Assembly (NCBI GenBank): GCA_009991955.1
Contig: JAACWS010000010.1
Location: 1 to 64,000 of the forward strand
Reading direction: 5' to 3'
Source: Spirochaetales bacterium
Lineage (GTDB): Bacteria > Spirochaetota > Spirochaetia > DSM-27196 > Salinispiraceae
Length of the DNA stretch: 64,000 nt
Position numbers and translations under genes: made by a program. This document shows positions 26,104 through 34,321 of this stretch, in pieces (position 1 is the first letter of the stretch; the number at the start of each line of letters is the position of its first letter). The notes beneath the pieces are model-generated. The model was not told where the DNA came from and ran no database searches. It was given only the letters and a program-made list of their open reading frames with translations.

Positions 26104-27446
26104 TTCCTCATTAAAGGTTTCCAACGGGATTCATAAATTTCTGCGCTAAGCTTGCGAAGCACTACCTCGTCATTCTGTGTAGGGTCATCGAGCACGGTTT
26201 CAAGCAGTTCTTTTAAAATTGCACCAATCATCTTTCCTTTCGGAATACCGATATCCTTTTGCAAAATATTCCCATCAATTTTTAGGTCACCTATAGAGAA
26301 TGCATTGGTTTCGTCGTTATGGGACCTCTTAATTCGTTCCTCCAAAATAAAAGTCTCCTCGACAGTTGGGGTCAGTCGCCCTATTTTTGCAAGAATATCC
26401 GCTCGTCTAAGAGCCACAAGTCGCAGGGCGTCTTCAAAACCAACCCTTGATATAAAACGGCGGATAGCCCGAGGAGATTCGCTTATACAAGGTTCAAACA
26501 TATGATGCCTAACAAGTTTAGTCGCAGAAAAAATAACATCATTAGGAAATTTTAGTCTACGAAGAATCGCCTGAGTCATCTCTGCGCCGATACCATCGTG
26601 ATTGGGAAAAGAAATAGTACCGAGGAGATCTTCGGTCTGAACGAGAGGCTTTGCTATATCATGAAGGAGACCCGCAAGTTGTAGACCCCGAACCTCACCG
26701 TCTTTCAGATTACAAGCGCATGCGAAGAGATGGTTCGTTATTGAAGCACTAGTTCGAAATTCAGGTATCCATACGTCGAATACTCCGAGTTCAAAGCCCA
26801 GGGTTAGACCCTCAAAACAAAACTCGCTTTCTAAAATCTTAACAAATTCATCACGAAAACGTTCAACCGAAACTTTTTCTAAATTTTCAGACAAATTGCG
26901 AATTTGTTGTTTGGCATCTTCTTCGATATCGAAACCGAGTTGACTAGAAAATCGAATTGCTCTCACAATCCTCAAGGAATCTTCTTTGAAACGGTCTCCA
27001 GCCCTTCCTACAGTCCGAATAAGCTTGAGAGAAATATCCTTCTGCCCTTCATGGGGGTCGATGAGTGTCCCGGTACCTAAATCGATAGCCATCGCATTCA
27101 TTGTAAAGTCTCGCCGACTCAGATCTTCTAATATACTCGGTGCAAAGGTAACCGAATTGGGTCTACGGCTGTCGGAATATTCGCCGTCTATGCGATAGGT
27201 GGTAACCTCGAAGGAGAACCCTTCAAAAAGAATAGTAATAGTCCCGTGCTCAATTCCCGTGGGAATCACCTTGCGAAAAAGTGGAAGTACTTGGTGGGGG
27301 AGGGCGCTTGTCGCAAAGTCCCAGTCTTTGGGTTTGCGATTCAGTACCATATTTCGAACCGCACCCCCCACGAGAAAAAGTTCAAAATTATGATCGTGGA
27401 ATATTTTGGCAAACTTTTTTACTGTTAAGGGGATTCGTAGGTACAT
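26100..27446 (-). CDS. cca: CCA tRNA nucleotidyltransferase / poly(A) polymerase family
   Basis: Class II nucleotidyltransferase, 448 aa, adding CCA to tRNA 3' ends. VGGAVRNMVLNRKPKDWDFAT contains the GG(x)VR motif and the catalytic DxD, RRDFTMNAMAID is the downstream signature, and an HD-like domain follows (LLHDIAKP, FPNHDGIG). The two tRNAs in this window do not encode CCA, so such an enzyme is needed. No Shine-Dalgarno sequence; TATAAT ends five bases before the ATG, overlapping the T-tract of the flaB terminator. A dedicated poly(A) polymerase is the alternative. Confidence 0.88.
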   Translation of the reverse strand: MYLRIPLTVKKFAKIFHDHNFELFLVGGAVRNMVLNRKPKDWDFATSALPHQVLPLFRKVIPTGIEHGTITILFEGFSFEVTTYRIDGEYSDSRRPNSVTFAPSILEDLSRRDFTMNAMAIDLGTGTLIDPHEGQKDISLKLIRTVGRAGDRFKEDSLRIVRAIRFSSQLGFDIEEDAKQQIRNLSENLEKVSVERFRDEFVKILESEFCFEGLTLGFELGVFDVWIPEFRTSASITNHLFACACNLKDGEVRGLQLAGLLHDIAKPLVQTEDLLGTISFPNHDGIGAEMTQAILRRLKFPNDVIFSATKLVRHHMFEPCISESPRAIRRFISRVGFEDALRLVALRRADILAKIGRLTPTVEETFILEERIKRSHNDETNAFSIGDLKIDGNILQKDIGIPKGKMIGAILKELLETVLDDPTQNDEVVLRKLSAEIYESRWKPLMRN

Positions 27447-27451
27447 AAGGT

Positions 27452-27457
27452 ATTATA
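27452..27457 (-). promoter_or_regulatory. cca -10 box fused to flaB terminator tail
   Basis: A perfect TATAAT on the minus strand begins at the last T of the terminator T-tract of flaB and ends five bases before the cca ATG. No good -35 is seen (the hairpin occupies its place). The predicted mRNA starts at the start codon. Confidence 0.45.
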
Positions 27458-27484
27458 AAAAAGGCTTCCCACTCGTGGGAAGCC
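27457..27484 (-). terminator. Rho-independent terminator of flaB
   Basis: Ten-bp perfect stem GGCTTCCCAC/GTGGGAAGCC with a two-base centre (27463-27484), followed on the minus strand by six T residues. It lies about 28 bases after the flaB stop. Confidence 0.9.
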
Positions 27485-27511
27485 CTTCGTAAAAAGAATT
27501 GCAACCAGTTT

Positions 27512-28384
27512 TTACTGGAGCAATTGCAGAACCGACTGGGTCTTTTGATTCGCTTGTGCAAGCATAGCATTGGAACTTTGAACAAGAATTTGGTTCTTAA
27601 CAAAGTTAACCATTTCAGCTGCCATGTCTGCATCTCGAATTCTGGATTCCGCGGCCTGAAGGTTTTCTGCGCCGATCGAAATACCTTGCCGGGCCATTTC
27701 GAGTCGGTTTTGGTAGGCACCTAAATCTGCTCGCTGCTTATTTACCGTCTTGAGAGCTGTATCCACGACTCCGATGACCGTATTTGCGTTGTCAGGGGTT
27801 TCGATACTCACAAAGGACGCTGTATGAGGAAGTCCTCCGAGTCCCTGAAGCCCCAGACCTTGAGCAGTCATAGTTCCAATGAACACCTGTTCCCGCTGAT
27901 CCATGTTAGCCCCGATATGGAACCACATACTCGCAGTAACAACATTCGTCCCTTCGTTCGCAGCAAAACGACCGGTCAAAAGATTCATACCGTTGAACTG
28001 CGCGTGACTTGCAACTCGGTTGATCTCGTCAATTAGCTGACTAACCTCAACTTGAATTTGCATTCGGTCTTCGGAGGTATAAATACCGTTGGCCGACTGA
28101 ACAGCAAGCTCTCTAACTCGTTGAAGAATATCAGTAGTTTCCTGCAGATACCCTTCGGTAGTTTGAATGAGAGAAATACCATCCGATGCGTTACGTTCTG
28201 CCTGGTTCAATCCTCTAATTTGAGACCGCATCTTTTCAGAAACTGCCAAACCAGAAGCGTCGTCCCCGGCCCGGTTAATCCGTAAGCCTGAACTCAACTT
28301 TTCAATGTTTTTGTCAACATTGAGGTTGTTGAATTTGTTTTGCCGTTGAGCGAACATGGCGCTCATGTTGTGATTGATGATCAT
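27512..28384 (-). CDS. flaB: Flagellin, FlaB core type
   Basis: Core subunit of the periplasmic flagellar filament, 290 aa. The N-terminal D0/D1 region ([44 protein letters not shown]) and C-terminal region ([43 protein letters not shown]) are those of spirochaete FlaB; the variable middle is short. No signal peptide, as expected for core flagellin. Single gene with its own sigma-28-like promoter, structured leader with CsrA-type sites, strong AAGGAGG and terminator. Confidence 0.95.
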   Translation of the reverse strand: MIINHNMSAMFAQRQNKFNNLNVDKNIEKLSSGLRINRAGDDASGLAVSEKMRSQIRGLNQAERNASDGISLIQTTEGYLQETTDILQRVRELAVQSANGIYTSEDRMQIQVEVSQLIDEINRVASHAQFNGMNLLTGRFAANEGTNVVTASMWFHIGANMDQREQVFIGTMTAQGLGLQGLGGLPHTASFVSIETPDNANTVIGVVDTALKTVNKQRADLGAYQNRLEMARQGISIGAENLQAAESRIRDADMAAEMVNFVKNQILVQSSNAMLAQANQKTQSVLQLLQ

Positions 28385-28388
28385 ACAA

Positions 28389-28438
28389 TCCTCCTTGATA
28401 TTTCAGGTCAACGACCTGTTTCGGAACATCCTTGTTCC
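28389..28438 (-). promoter_or_regulatory. flaB leader: two hairpins with CsrA-type sites
   Basis: Transcript order: hairpin 1 GGAACA-AGGA-UGUUCC (28438-28423), hairpin 2 CAGGUC-GUU-GACCUG (28418-28404), then AAGGAGGA (28396-28389). The loop of hairpin 1 presents GGA within ACAAGGAUGU, nearly the published CsrA consensus RUACARGGAUGU. The ribosome-binding site contains a second AAGGA. Two such sites, one over the ribosome-binding site, is the arrangement through which CsrA represses flagellin translation in Bacillus and, as reported, Borrelia. Confidence 0.7.
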
Positions 28439-28447
28439 TTTCTCAAA

Positions 28448-28474
28448 TCATCGGCAAATTCCCAAAAACATTAA
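28448..28474 (-). promoter_or_regulatory. Sigma-28 (FliA) type promoter of flaB
   Basis: On the minus strand TTAATGTT, 11 bases, GCCGATGA. The -10 matches seven of eight bases of the sigma-28 consensus GCCGATAA with correct spacing; the -35 is weaker. Transcription would start near 28441, giving a leader of about 57 bases. Confidence 0.75.
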
Positions 28475-28509
28475 GGTACATTTTTATAAAAAGCGGTATA
28501 CTGGCTTCT

Positions 28510-29163
28510 GTGAAGGTATCTAAACCGTACGGAATCGTATTTTCTGGTGGAGACTCTGCTCCGCCGGAGAAAATTCGACCCTTTATTCGTTCTTCGTCCC
28601 TACTAGTAGCCGCCGATAGCGGGTACGATAGCTGTTTATCCTTGGGCGTGGTTCCAGACGTTGTAATTGGAGATTTTGATTCGATTAAGGAGCCGATCAA
28701 GGGTAAGCATAGAAACGATATCGAGGTTTTAACCTATCCCAAAGACAAAGATTTTTCCGATACCTATCTTGCCCTTGAGCTGGTTCAAAAACGGGTCGGG
28801 AAAGCGGTCCTGTCCGGGGGCAGTGGTGGCTTAATGGATCATCTCTTCGGAAATATAGCCCTCTTCTATGGAACTTTGGCTCCAGCCTTATGGATTACCG
28901 CAAAGGAATATCTATTTTTAGGAACTGAAGAAACCATTCTTAAAGGAATCCCTGGACAACGAGTTAGTGTAATCCCGTTAGAGAAGACTGAAATAGATTC
29001 TGACGGTCTTCATTGGGAGTTGAACGGTTTAGAACTTTCGCCAGAAAAGATGAGTCTTAGCAATCGGTTTCGTTCGCGTCAGGTCATTTTGAGACTCCTA
29101 ACCGGTAGGGCTCTTATCGCTTTGTCCTATAACGAAAGTTTTTTACCCGAGACCGAACTATGA
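28510..29163 (+). CDS. Thiamine pyrophosphokinase-like protein
   Basis: Kinase of the TPK family making thiamine diphosphate, 217 aa. Motifs: AADSGYDSCLSLGVVPDVVIGDFDSI (substrate/metal site), DKDFSDTYLAL (KDxTD-like) and SGGSGGLMDHLFGNI (the GGRxDH region with Leu for Arg). The frame opens at 28432, but GTG 28510 lies eight bases after a perfect TATACT, so I take it as the leaderless start; the upstream part would not be transcribed. The next gene overlaps by 4 bases. Confidence 0.78.
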   Translation: MKVSKPYGIVFSGGDSAPPEKIRPFIRSSSLLVAADSGYDSCLSLGVVPDVVIGDFDSIKEPIKGKHRNDIEVLTYPKDKDFSDTYLALELVQKRVGKAVLSGGSGGLMDHLFGNIALFYGTLAPALWITAKEYLFLGTEETILKGIPGQRVSVIPLEKTEIDSDGLHWELNGLELSPEKMSLSNRFRSRQVILRLLTGRALIALSYNESFLPETEL

Positions 29164-31016
29164 CACGTCAACCATCGCTTCAAGAACTCTCTTTGGCCCT
29201 CCCATCCCGTGAACGAATGGTACTACTGGATAAAGTTAAAAAAAGTCTAAGTATACAAAAAGAAGCGAAAGAGCCGTCTGTATTTCATAAGATCGATGAC
29301 TCGGACCAACGTTCTGTTCTTCTGCAACGCGAACTTCTCTCAATGTCCCTGTTCGACAAAATTCGTCTGTGGTTCAAAAAATTATTCTCGCCCCGGACCC
29401 AGGAAGAATTGATTGTAGATTTTGTAATGGCCAAGTTATACAACAAGATCGGCCAAGGCAACGTAGCTCTAGTAGAGGCCGATGGAGAAGTTTTGACTCC
29501 CTATTTTGGAGAAAAACTGCTTGAGTTTTATACTTCCCTTCGATCTGGCCTACTCTTGATTTCTTATTACTGGAATTCCCCGGGGTCCCTAGAAAACGCG
29601 GTGATTTTATGTTTAACAAAGCGAGTACCCAATAGTAAAGAAAATTTCTTTAGTTTTATCACTTTTGAGGAAGCGATTAATCTTTACGGGGAAAAAGACA
29701 GCAAGTCGTATCTGAAGTCCACAGTTCTCGAGCGACTTGAGAGTTATATTAGAAGTATACCCGACGAAATTCTCAAGGAAATCGAAGCTGGATTATGGCC
29801 TATCTACTGGCTTCGAGAATTGTCGTCTTTCGATTTTGGTAAACTCTTCAGTGGATTTAGGGTTTCGATAGATTCAATCGATAGGCCATCCCAAGGCTCC
29901 TTTAAACCAGCATCGATGAAACAATTACTCCCAATGTTAGATAGTCTGGCGTTTGCTGTTTTTTCTGCCAGCAAGGTAGGAAAACGGGTTGGAATCCATG
30001 AAGAACTCTATCGGTATTTTTTGTTCGCTCAAACTCAGGAGCTTCATATTCATTCGGCAGATGAGAACAAGACTTCCTCCACGACAATTACCCTCGACGA
30101 TCTTGCCGTCATACCCTTACAGGCTGTGAATGAAATCTCGGTGGATCTCGAAAAAATAGCGCAAGGACTCGCCGATTTTGGAAATCAGGTTCCCTTAGCC
30201 GATGTTCTCAAAATAGGCCATCGAGACCCCTTTTTCCGATTTCTCGCCTATAGTCCTGCTCCGAAATTCAAGGATTTCTATCGAAATTTTCTACAGCTAA
30301 GGGTACTACAAGATCTAGACAGAGACTTTCCTCTCATTCGTCAGGCTCTTGTTCAACGGTATAAAGAAATACTTTTTGTGAACGGTACGATAAATTTGCA
30401 GTATTTTATCGCCGAAATTGTCCAAATTAAGAACCCGGGGTTTCCTACCTTCGCTTATCTGGAACCGATGAATACGATGTATTCCTTTCTAAAACTAGTT
30501 TTTGTGCCTCTTTTTTCTGAAGTGCTTCGAAGTACGTCAAAAATAATCCCCGAACGGTTAAGGGATGTTCACAACGCTTTTCTCTTTCAGACCGGTTCCC
30601 TCGAGGATGTACTTATACAAATAGAAAAAATCGACGAGTTTTATAATCCGGTAAGTCAAGATGGCCGTGTTTTTTTCCGAACCCGTGCGGCGGCTATCAG
30701 GGACTTGGGGCAACAGAAAGCCTACCGAGGGCTTATGATCCAACGAGACAAGGATATAAAAATAGTACTCGATAAAGGGATCGACTCGGTGAATGGACTC
30801 TTAGAAGCTATAGATACCGTACTATCCACAACAATCGAATCTATCAAGGTCGAAATTGCTCGACATGTCGATCTACAGACCGGTAAGCCAACGAAAGAAC
30901 TGCTCAAAATTATCAGAAAACGATTAGAAATACTCCGAAAAACTATCATTCTCGAGGAATCGGCGGGGGAGGAAACGAGTAATCAATCTCTGATGCGAGA
31001 ACCCGATCCGTACTAA
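29160..31016 (+). CDS. Uncharacterised 618-aa protein, probably spirochaete-specific
   Basis: Not firmly recognised; it resembles long cytoplasmic proteins found in spirochaetes with no assigned role (possibly the DUF5312 type, from memory). Largely helical, no signal peptide or membrane segment, with a helical C-terminus rich in Ile, Glu and Lys. Translationally coupled to the thiamine kinase gene through an ATGA overlap and convergent with the SPFH gene 7 bases away. Confidence 0.6.
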   Translation: MTRQPSLQELSLALPSRERMVLLDKVKKSLSIQKEAKEPSVFHKIDDSDQRSVLLQRELLSMSLFDKIRLWFKKLFSPRTQEELIVDFVMAKLYNKIGQGNVALVEADGEVLTPYFGEKLLEFYTSLRSGLLLISYYWNSPGSLENAVILCLTKRVPNSKENFFSFITFEEAINLYGEKDSKSYLKSTVLERLESYIRSIPDEILKEIEAGLWPIYWLRELSSFDFGKLFSGFRVSIDSIDRPSQGSFKPASMKQLLPMLDSLAFAVFSASKVGKRVGIHEELYRYFLFAQTQELHIHSADENKTSSTTITLDDLAVIPLQAVNEISVDLEKIAQGLADFGNQVPLADVLKIGHRDPFFRFLAYSPAPKFKDFYRNFLQLRVLQDLDRDFPLIRQALVQRYKEILFVNGTINLQYFIAEIVQIKNPGFPTFAYLEPMNTMYSFLKLVFVPLFSEVLRSTSKIIPERLRDVHNAFLFQTGSLEDVLIQIEKIDEFYNPVSQDGRVFFRTRAAAIRDLGQQKAYRGLMIQRDKDIKIVLDKGIDSVNGLLEAIDTVLSTTIESIKVEIARHVDLQTGKPTKELLKIIRKRLEILRKTIILEESAGEETSNQSLMREPDPY

Positions 31017-31023
31017 ACATTTT

Positions 31024-31875
31024 CTATTGGTCGCCAGTCATCTCTAAGGGATCTATGTTGGTTTCTCCGACAATTCTCAAATACTCCAAAATGGTGGGAT
31101 AGCGTTCCAAAATTTCCCCGTAGTTTTCCATCCGTTTTACCCGGGCTTGTTCTATGGCTCTTTCGCGGGCTAATTGATTTTCGACTTCAGCCTCACCAGC
31201 AAGGGATGCCTGGGATATGGCGAGGTATCTATCAGCGAGAGTTCGATAGAGATCGCTATTTGGAATCACCAGGTCCTTTATCGCGAAGTCCAGAATTTGA
31301 TAGTTTACCTGATTTCCTAGATGTTCCTGCAATTCAATTGCAACCCGAGACAAATCGACTATGGTATCTATTCTCGTAAGATCGGTGAGCAAATCGATTC
31401 CAAAAATGTCTATAATTGACTGGATAGAGGGAAGAACCAGGGTTTCAATATTTTCGTCCCGAATTTGATCGGTAAGGAATAGTTCTTCGTCCACCTCCGG
31501 TCCCTGATTTACAATTAAGTTTTTATAACCCTCCGTTGTTAGGGCAATGCGAAGGTCAACGGTAAAACCAAGGGTGAAAAGTTTGGAGTCTAGATCTTCT
31601 GCAAACACCGAAGAGCCAGGAATAATCTCTTGAAACCTGTACGATACGGGAAAAGAAGAAGTTCTAAATCGAAAGATCCTAAGGTTAGTTGGGAGTAGAG
31701 CCTGCCAGCGCCATTCAAAGTTGCCAGCTTCAATAATTGAGTCTTCCCACCCATTCGTTTTCGAGAAGACCAAGGCAGATTCACCAGGTTCAAGGCGATA
31801 TTGGATCCAGCCAAGATAAAAAATTCCTGAACCAAATAGTACAAGAATAATGAACAAAATCAGAAATTTTTTCAC
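31024..31875 (-). CDS. SPFH/band-7-like membrane protein
   Basis: A 283-aa protein with one N-terminal membrane helix (KKFLILFIILVLFGSGIFYLGW), then an SPFH-type domain (about 30-215: EPGESALVFSK, then a beta-rich section with GFTVDLRIAL) and a helical, Ala/Glu-rich tail (SLAGEAEVENQLARERAIEQARVKR) as in HflK/HflC and prohibitin relatives. Such proteins form large membrane rings that regulate proteases or lipid domains. Monocistronic. Confidence 0.68.
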   Translation of the reverse strand: MKKFLILFIILVLFGSGIFYLGWIQYRLEPGESALVFSKTNGWEDSIIEAGNFEWRWQALLPTNLRIFRFRTSSFPVSYRFQEIIPGSSVFAEDLDSKLFTLGFTVDLRIALTTEGYKNLIVNQGPEVDEELFLTDQIRDENIETLVLPSIQSIIDIFGIDLLTDLTRIDTIVDLSRVAIELQEHLGNQVNYQILDFAIKDLVIPNSDLYRTLADRYLAISQASLAGEAEVENQLARERAIEQARVKRMENYGEILERYPTILEYLRIVGETNIDPLEMTGDQ

Positions 31876-32025
31876 AAAACCTCCTCTGGGCCGGGTAGAC
31901 TAACAATTCGCCTTGAGGAAATAGTAAATTATTGCAATTATACATGCAAGTATGCTGTGCACCCTCCATATACCGTTGGGTTGCAACGAACGTCACAGGC
32001 AGAATAATCAATTTCCGGGGTGGCT

Positions 32026-32373
32026 ATGTTCAATGAGGGGTCCTTTTTAAAATATCATTTTAAGGTAGTTCGCAATTTCGGAAGCGGAACAATTTTGTTA
32101 TCCGGCCTCGGTCTCTTTTTCTTATTGACTGGAGTTTTTCAGGGGTACACAGAGTCTACACTCATCCGTCTACTGGGTGTTCTCATAGGTTTTTCTACCT
32201 TTTCTTCAATTTTGTACTTCTATAGAACGGTCCTTGGATTCTTTGCTATATTTCGAAGTTCACCGTCGCCGGGAAATATCCGAGAAGTGCTTTTAGGTTT
32301 TTTTATTTTTCTCTTGGTTCTTGGATTGGCTATAGGTTCTAATTTTTACAGACAATGGCTAACTCTTGATTAA
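32026..32373 (+). CDS. Small membrane protein
   Basis: About 115 aa, with three likely membrane helices: GTILLSGLGLFFLLTGVF, LLGVLIGFSTFSSILYF and VLLGFFIFLLVLGLAIGS. No family recognised. The frame also allows GTG 32020; I chose ATG 32026 because the GGGGTGG just upstream can act as ribosome-binding site. Followed 23 bases later by aroH, likely in the same transcript. Confidence 0.55.
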   Translation: MFNEGSFLKYHFKVVRNFGSGTILLSGLGLFFLLTGVFQGYTESTLIRLLGVLIGFSTFSSILYFYRTVLGFFAIFRSSPSPGNIREVLLGFFIFLLVLGLAIGSNFYRQWLTLD

Positions 32374-32396
32374 TAAATAAAAAAGGAGAATTCAGA

Positions 32397-32777
32397 ATGG
32401 GCGAAAGGATCTATAGTGTCCGAGGGGCGGTTCAATTATCCGAGGACACGGCTGAACTCATGTCCATCGGAGTCTGTGAGTTAGTCGAAGGGATTCTTAC
32501 AAAAAATTCAGTTCCCGAAGCAAATATAATTCACGTTCTTTTCACCCAGACCTTGGACTTAACGAATGAAAATCCTGCTCGAGCCTTACGCAAAGGAGGT
32601 GGTTTTTCTCACACTCCACTTTTTTGTTCATCAGAACCGGAGTATCCGGATTCCTTACCTCGAACAGTCCGGGTCCTGGTCAGTTATTATCATCGCGAAA
32701 GCCATGTTCCTAGGCCCCTGTATTTGCATGGAGCAGAATTGTTACGTTTAGATTTGGGAACCACCAAAAGTCGATGA
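32397..32777 (+). CDS. aroH: Chorismate mutase, AroH type
   Basis: Monofunctional chorismate mutase of the Bacillus AroH trimer family, 126 aa, turning chorismate into prephenate for Phe and Tyr synthesis. Seen: YSVRGAVQLSEDTAE (active-site Arg), a segment FTQTLDLTNENPARALRK (family FTxTPDL...PA.A.R), LFCSSEPEYPDSLPRTVRVLVSY and the C-terminal YLHGAELLRLDL. AAAGGAG precedes the ATG. Overlaps the aminopeptidase gene by 4 bases. The loss of Pro in TPDL is minor. Confidence 0.88.
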   Translation: MGERIYSVRGAVQLSEDTAELMSIGVCELVEGILTKNSVPEANIIHVLFTQTLDLTNENPARALRKGGGFSHTPLFCSSEPEYPDSLPRTVRVLVSYYHRESHVPRPLYLHGAELLRLDLGTTKSR

Positions 32778-33571
32778 TACAGACCCTCGAGGCTGGTTCG
32801 GGGCTACTCTTCACGCTTTTCTTTGAAGCGAAAAGTCTCATAAAACCAGGGGTATCAGGAACCGATCTGGAAAAATGGGTAGAAAAAAAACTCACTAAAT
32901 ACCATGTTCAGTCTGCCTTAAAAAATTTTCATTCCTTTCCGAGTAATTGTTGTGTTTCCGTAAATGAATGCGCTGCCCACGGAGTGCCCAAAGCTGCTCC
33001 TTTGGTAGATGGAGATCTGGTCACCCTAGACCTGGCAATCCAAGGCGATGGATGGTACGCTGATGGGGCGTGGACCTACGGAGTCGGTACAATCGACTCA
33101 GAGACTCTCAAACTCATTAGTGTTGCTTGGAAGACCACCATGAGAGCCGCTCTGTCGGCTCTAACAGGAAAGATGGTAGGGGATATTACCCGTTCAGCCT
33201 GGGACACAGCCCAAGGTTACGGCTATGCCATTCCATCGTCCTGTTATGGTCACGGAATCGGTTTAAATCTTCACGAGTTACCCCGGATTCCATTTTACTG
33301 TGGCGACCCTTTGTACCCTGTTCTTAGGGAAACTCCACTTCCAAATGGAGTCCACCTCAATATCGAACCAATTCTTTACAAATCCGCTTCTCCACGACCA
33401 GAACCCTTAGTAAAAACAGAAAAAGGCCTTTTCACATCGAATTCTGCCCGTGCGGCTCAATACGAAGTTACCGTCTCAACGGGGACAATTCGAGGTAAAG
33501 GAACAATTCCAAGCCTGCCGGGAATACATCCCTTCGATCCCAGACTCCAAAGAATGCCACCTTTTTATTAG
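32774..33571 (+). CDS. map: Methionine aminopeptidase
   Basis: Metallopeptidase removing the initiator Met, 265 aa. The five metal ligands are in place: Asp in VTLDLAIQ, Asp in YADGAW, His in YGHGIGLNLHE, Glu in LNIEPILY and Glu in AAQYEVTV; the substrate His is in NECAAHGVP. It has no N-terminal zinc extension. Translationally coupled to aroH. The sequence diverges from textbook MetAP and could be a second, specialised copy. Confidence 0.88.
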   Translation: MIQTLEAGSGLLFTLFFEAKSLIKPGVSGTDLEKWVEKKLTKYHVQSALKNFHSFPSNCCVSVNECAAHGVPKAAPLVDGDLVTLDLAIQGDGWYADGAWTYGVGTIDSETLKLISVAWKTTMRAALSALTGKMVGDITRSAWDTAQGYGYAIPSSCYGHGIGLNLHELPRIPFYCGDPLYPVLRETPLPNGVHLNIEPILYKSASPRPEPLVKTEKGLFTSNSARAAQYEVTVSTGTIRGKGTIPSLPGIHPFDPRLQRMPPFY

Positions 33572-33577
33572 TAGCTC

Positions 33578-33606
33578 TTGACACCTCTTCCTCTTTCCAA
33601 TAGTTT
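33578..33606 (+). promoter_or_regulatory. Promoter of the tRNA-Thr/tRNA-Tyr unit
   Basis: Consensus TTGACA (33578-33583), 17-base spacer, TAGTTT (33601-33606), about 19 bases before the first tRNA. Confidence 0.55.
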
Positions 33607-33624
33607 TTCCGAATTGTATTTGAT

Positions 33625-33698
33625 GCCATCTTAGCTCAGCTGGCCAGAGCACGTGACTTGTAATCTCGGGGTCGACGGTTCGAATCCGTCAGATGGCT
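33625..33698 (+). tRNA. tRNA-Thr (anticodon TGT)
   Basis: Complete cloverleaf: acceptor GCCATCT/AGATGGC, D arm GCTC...GAGC, anticodon loop CTTGTAA with TGT, and a T arm with TTCGAAT between GACGG and CCGTC. 3' CCA is not encoded. Confidence 0.95.
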
Positions 33699-33740
33699 TG
33701 CAAATAAATAGGATGTATGGTAAACCATCATCCGTTCTAA

Positions 33741-33822
33741 GGGGAGTTTCCCGAGCGGTCAAAGGGGGCAGACTGTAAATCTGTTGGCTCAGCCTTCGAA
33801 GGTTCGAATCCTTCACTCCCCA
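33741..33822 (+). tRNA. tRNA-Tyr (anticodon GTA)
   Basis: Class II tRNA with a long variable arm: acceptor GGGGAGT/ACTCCCC, anticodon arm GCAGA-CTGTAAA-TCTGT with GTA, variable arm TTGGCTCAGCCTTC, T arm GAAGG-TTCGAAT-CCTTC. CCA not encoded. 42 bases after tRNA-Thr and probably co-transcribed. Confidence 0.95.
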
Positions 33823-33827
33823 TCAAG

Positions 33828-33853
33828 AGCCTCCTATTACGGAGGCTTTTTTA
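33828..33853 (+). terminator. Rho-independent terminator of the tRNA unit
   Basis: Seven-bp stem AGCCTCC/GGAGGCT with a six-base loop, followed by T residues. Confidence 0.9.
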
Positions 33854-33860
33854 TTTGTGA

Positions 33861-33866
33861 TATACT
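33861..33866 (+). promoter_or_regulatory. Extended -10 of the cysteine-cluster operon
   Basis: TG-A-TATACT eight bases before an ATG without Shine-Dalgarno sequence. The upstream TG can replace a weak -35. It follows the tRNA terminator directly. Confidence 0.5.
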
Positions 33867-33874
33867 ATTAGAAT

Positions 33875-34321
33875 ATGGAAGCTAACGATCCTTTCTACCG
33901 CCAAGGGCTCAGGTTTTTTTGTACCCGCTGTAATAAATGTTGTCGCCATGAATCGGGGTACGTATTTCTGTCGGAAAAAGATATTAATCGTCTCGCAAGT
34001 GGTCTCGGTTTATCGAACGATAGGTTCTTGAGAACATACACGAAAAAAATTCATTTTGGTTTCACATCTCGGGTCTCCTTACTTGAACAGAAAAACTTTG
34101 ACTGTATTTTTTGGAAGAATGGGGGATGTAGTGTCTACGAACATCGTCCTCTTCAGTGTCGAGCCTTTCCGTTTTGGCCACAAAATGTGGAATCCGAGGA
34201 ATCTTGGGAAGAAACGGCAACCGAGTGTCCTGGGATCCACTTAGGACCCCGCCATAGCCATGAAACGATAATTGAATGGCTAGACAAAAGAACGAAGGAG
34301 CCTTTTTTTGAACCAAAATGA
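33875..34321 (+). CDS. YkgJ family cysteine-cluster protein
   Basis: A 148-aa protein of the zinc/iron-chelating CxxCxxCC type: CTRCNKCCRHESG at the start, followed by CIFWKNGGCSVYEHRPLQCRAFPFWP, which has the typical C-x7-C...RPxxCR pattern, and a last Cys in TECPG. Function of the family is unknown; a metal or Fe-S site is likely. Leaderless-type start. Overlaps the metallo-hydrolase gene by 14 bases. Confidence 0.82.
   Translation: MEANDPFYRQGLRFFCTRCNKCCRHESGYVFLSEKDINRLASGLGLSNDRFLRTYTKKIHFGFTSRVSLLEQKNFDCIFWKNGGCSVYEHRPLQCRAFPFWPQNVESEESWEETATECPGIHLGPRHSHETIIEWLDKRTKEPFFEPK

Noticed and set aside
26100-27446. Several long plus-strand frames inside cca
   Set aside because: They are antisense shadows of a gene with clear family motifs and have no start signals.
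31590-32011. Short minus-strand frames around the SPFH gene start
   Set aside because: They are out of frame with the recognisable SPFH coding sequence and have no ribosome-binding site.
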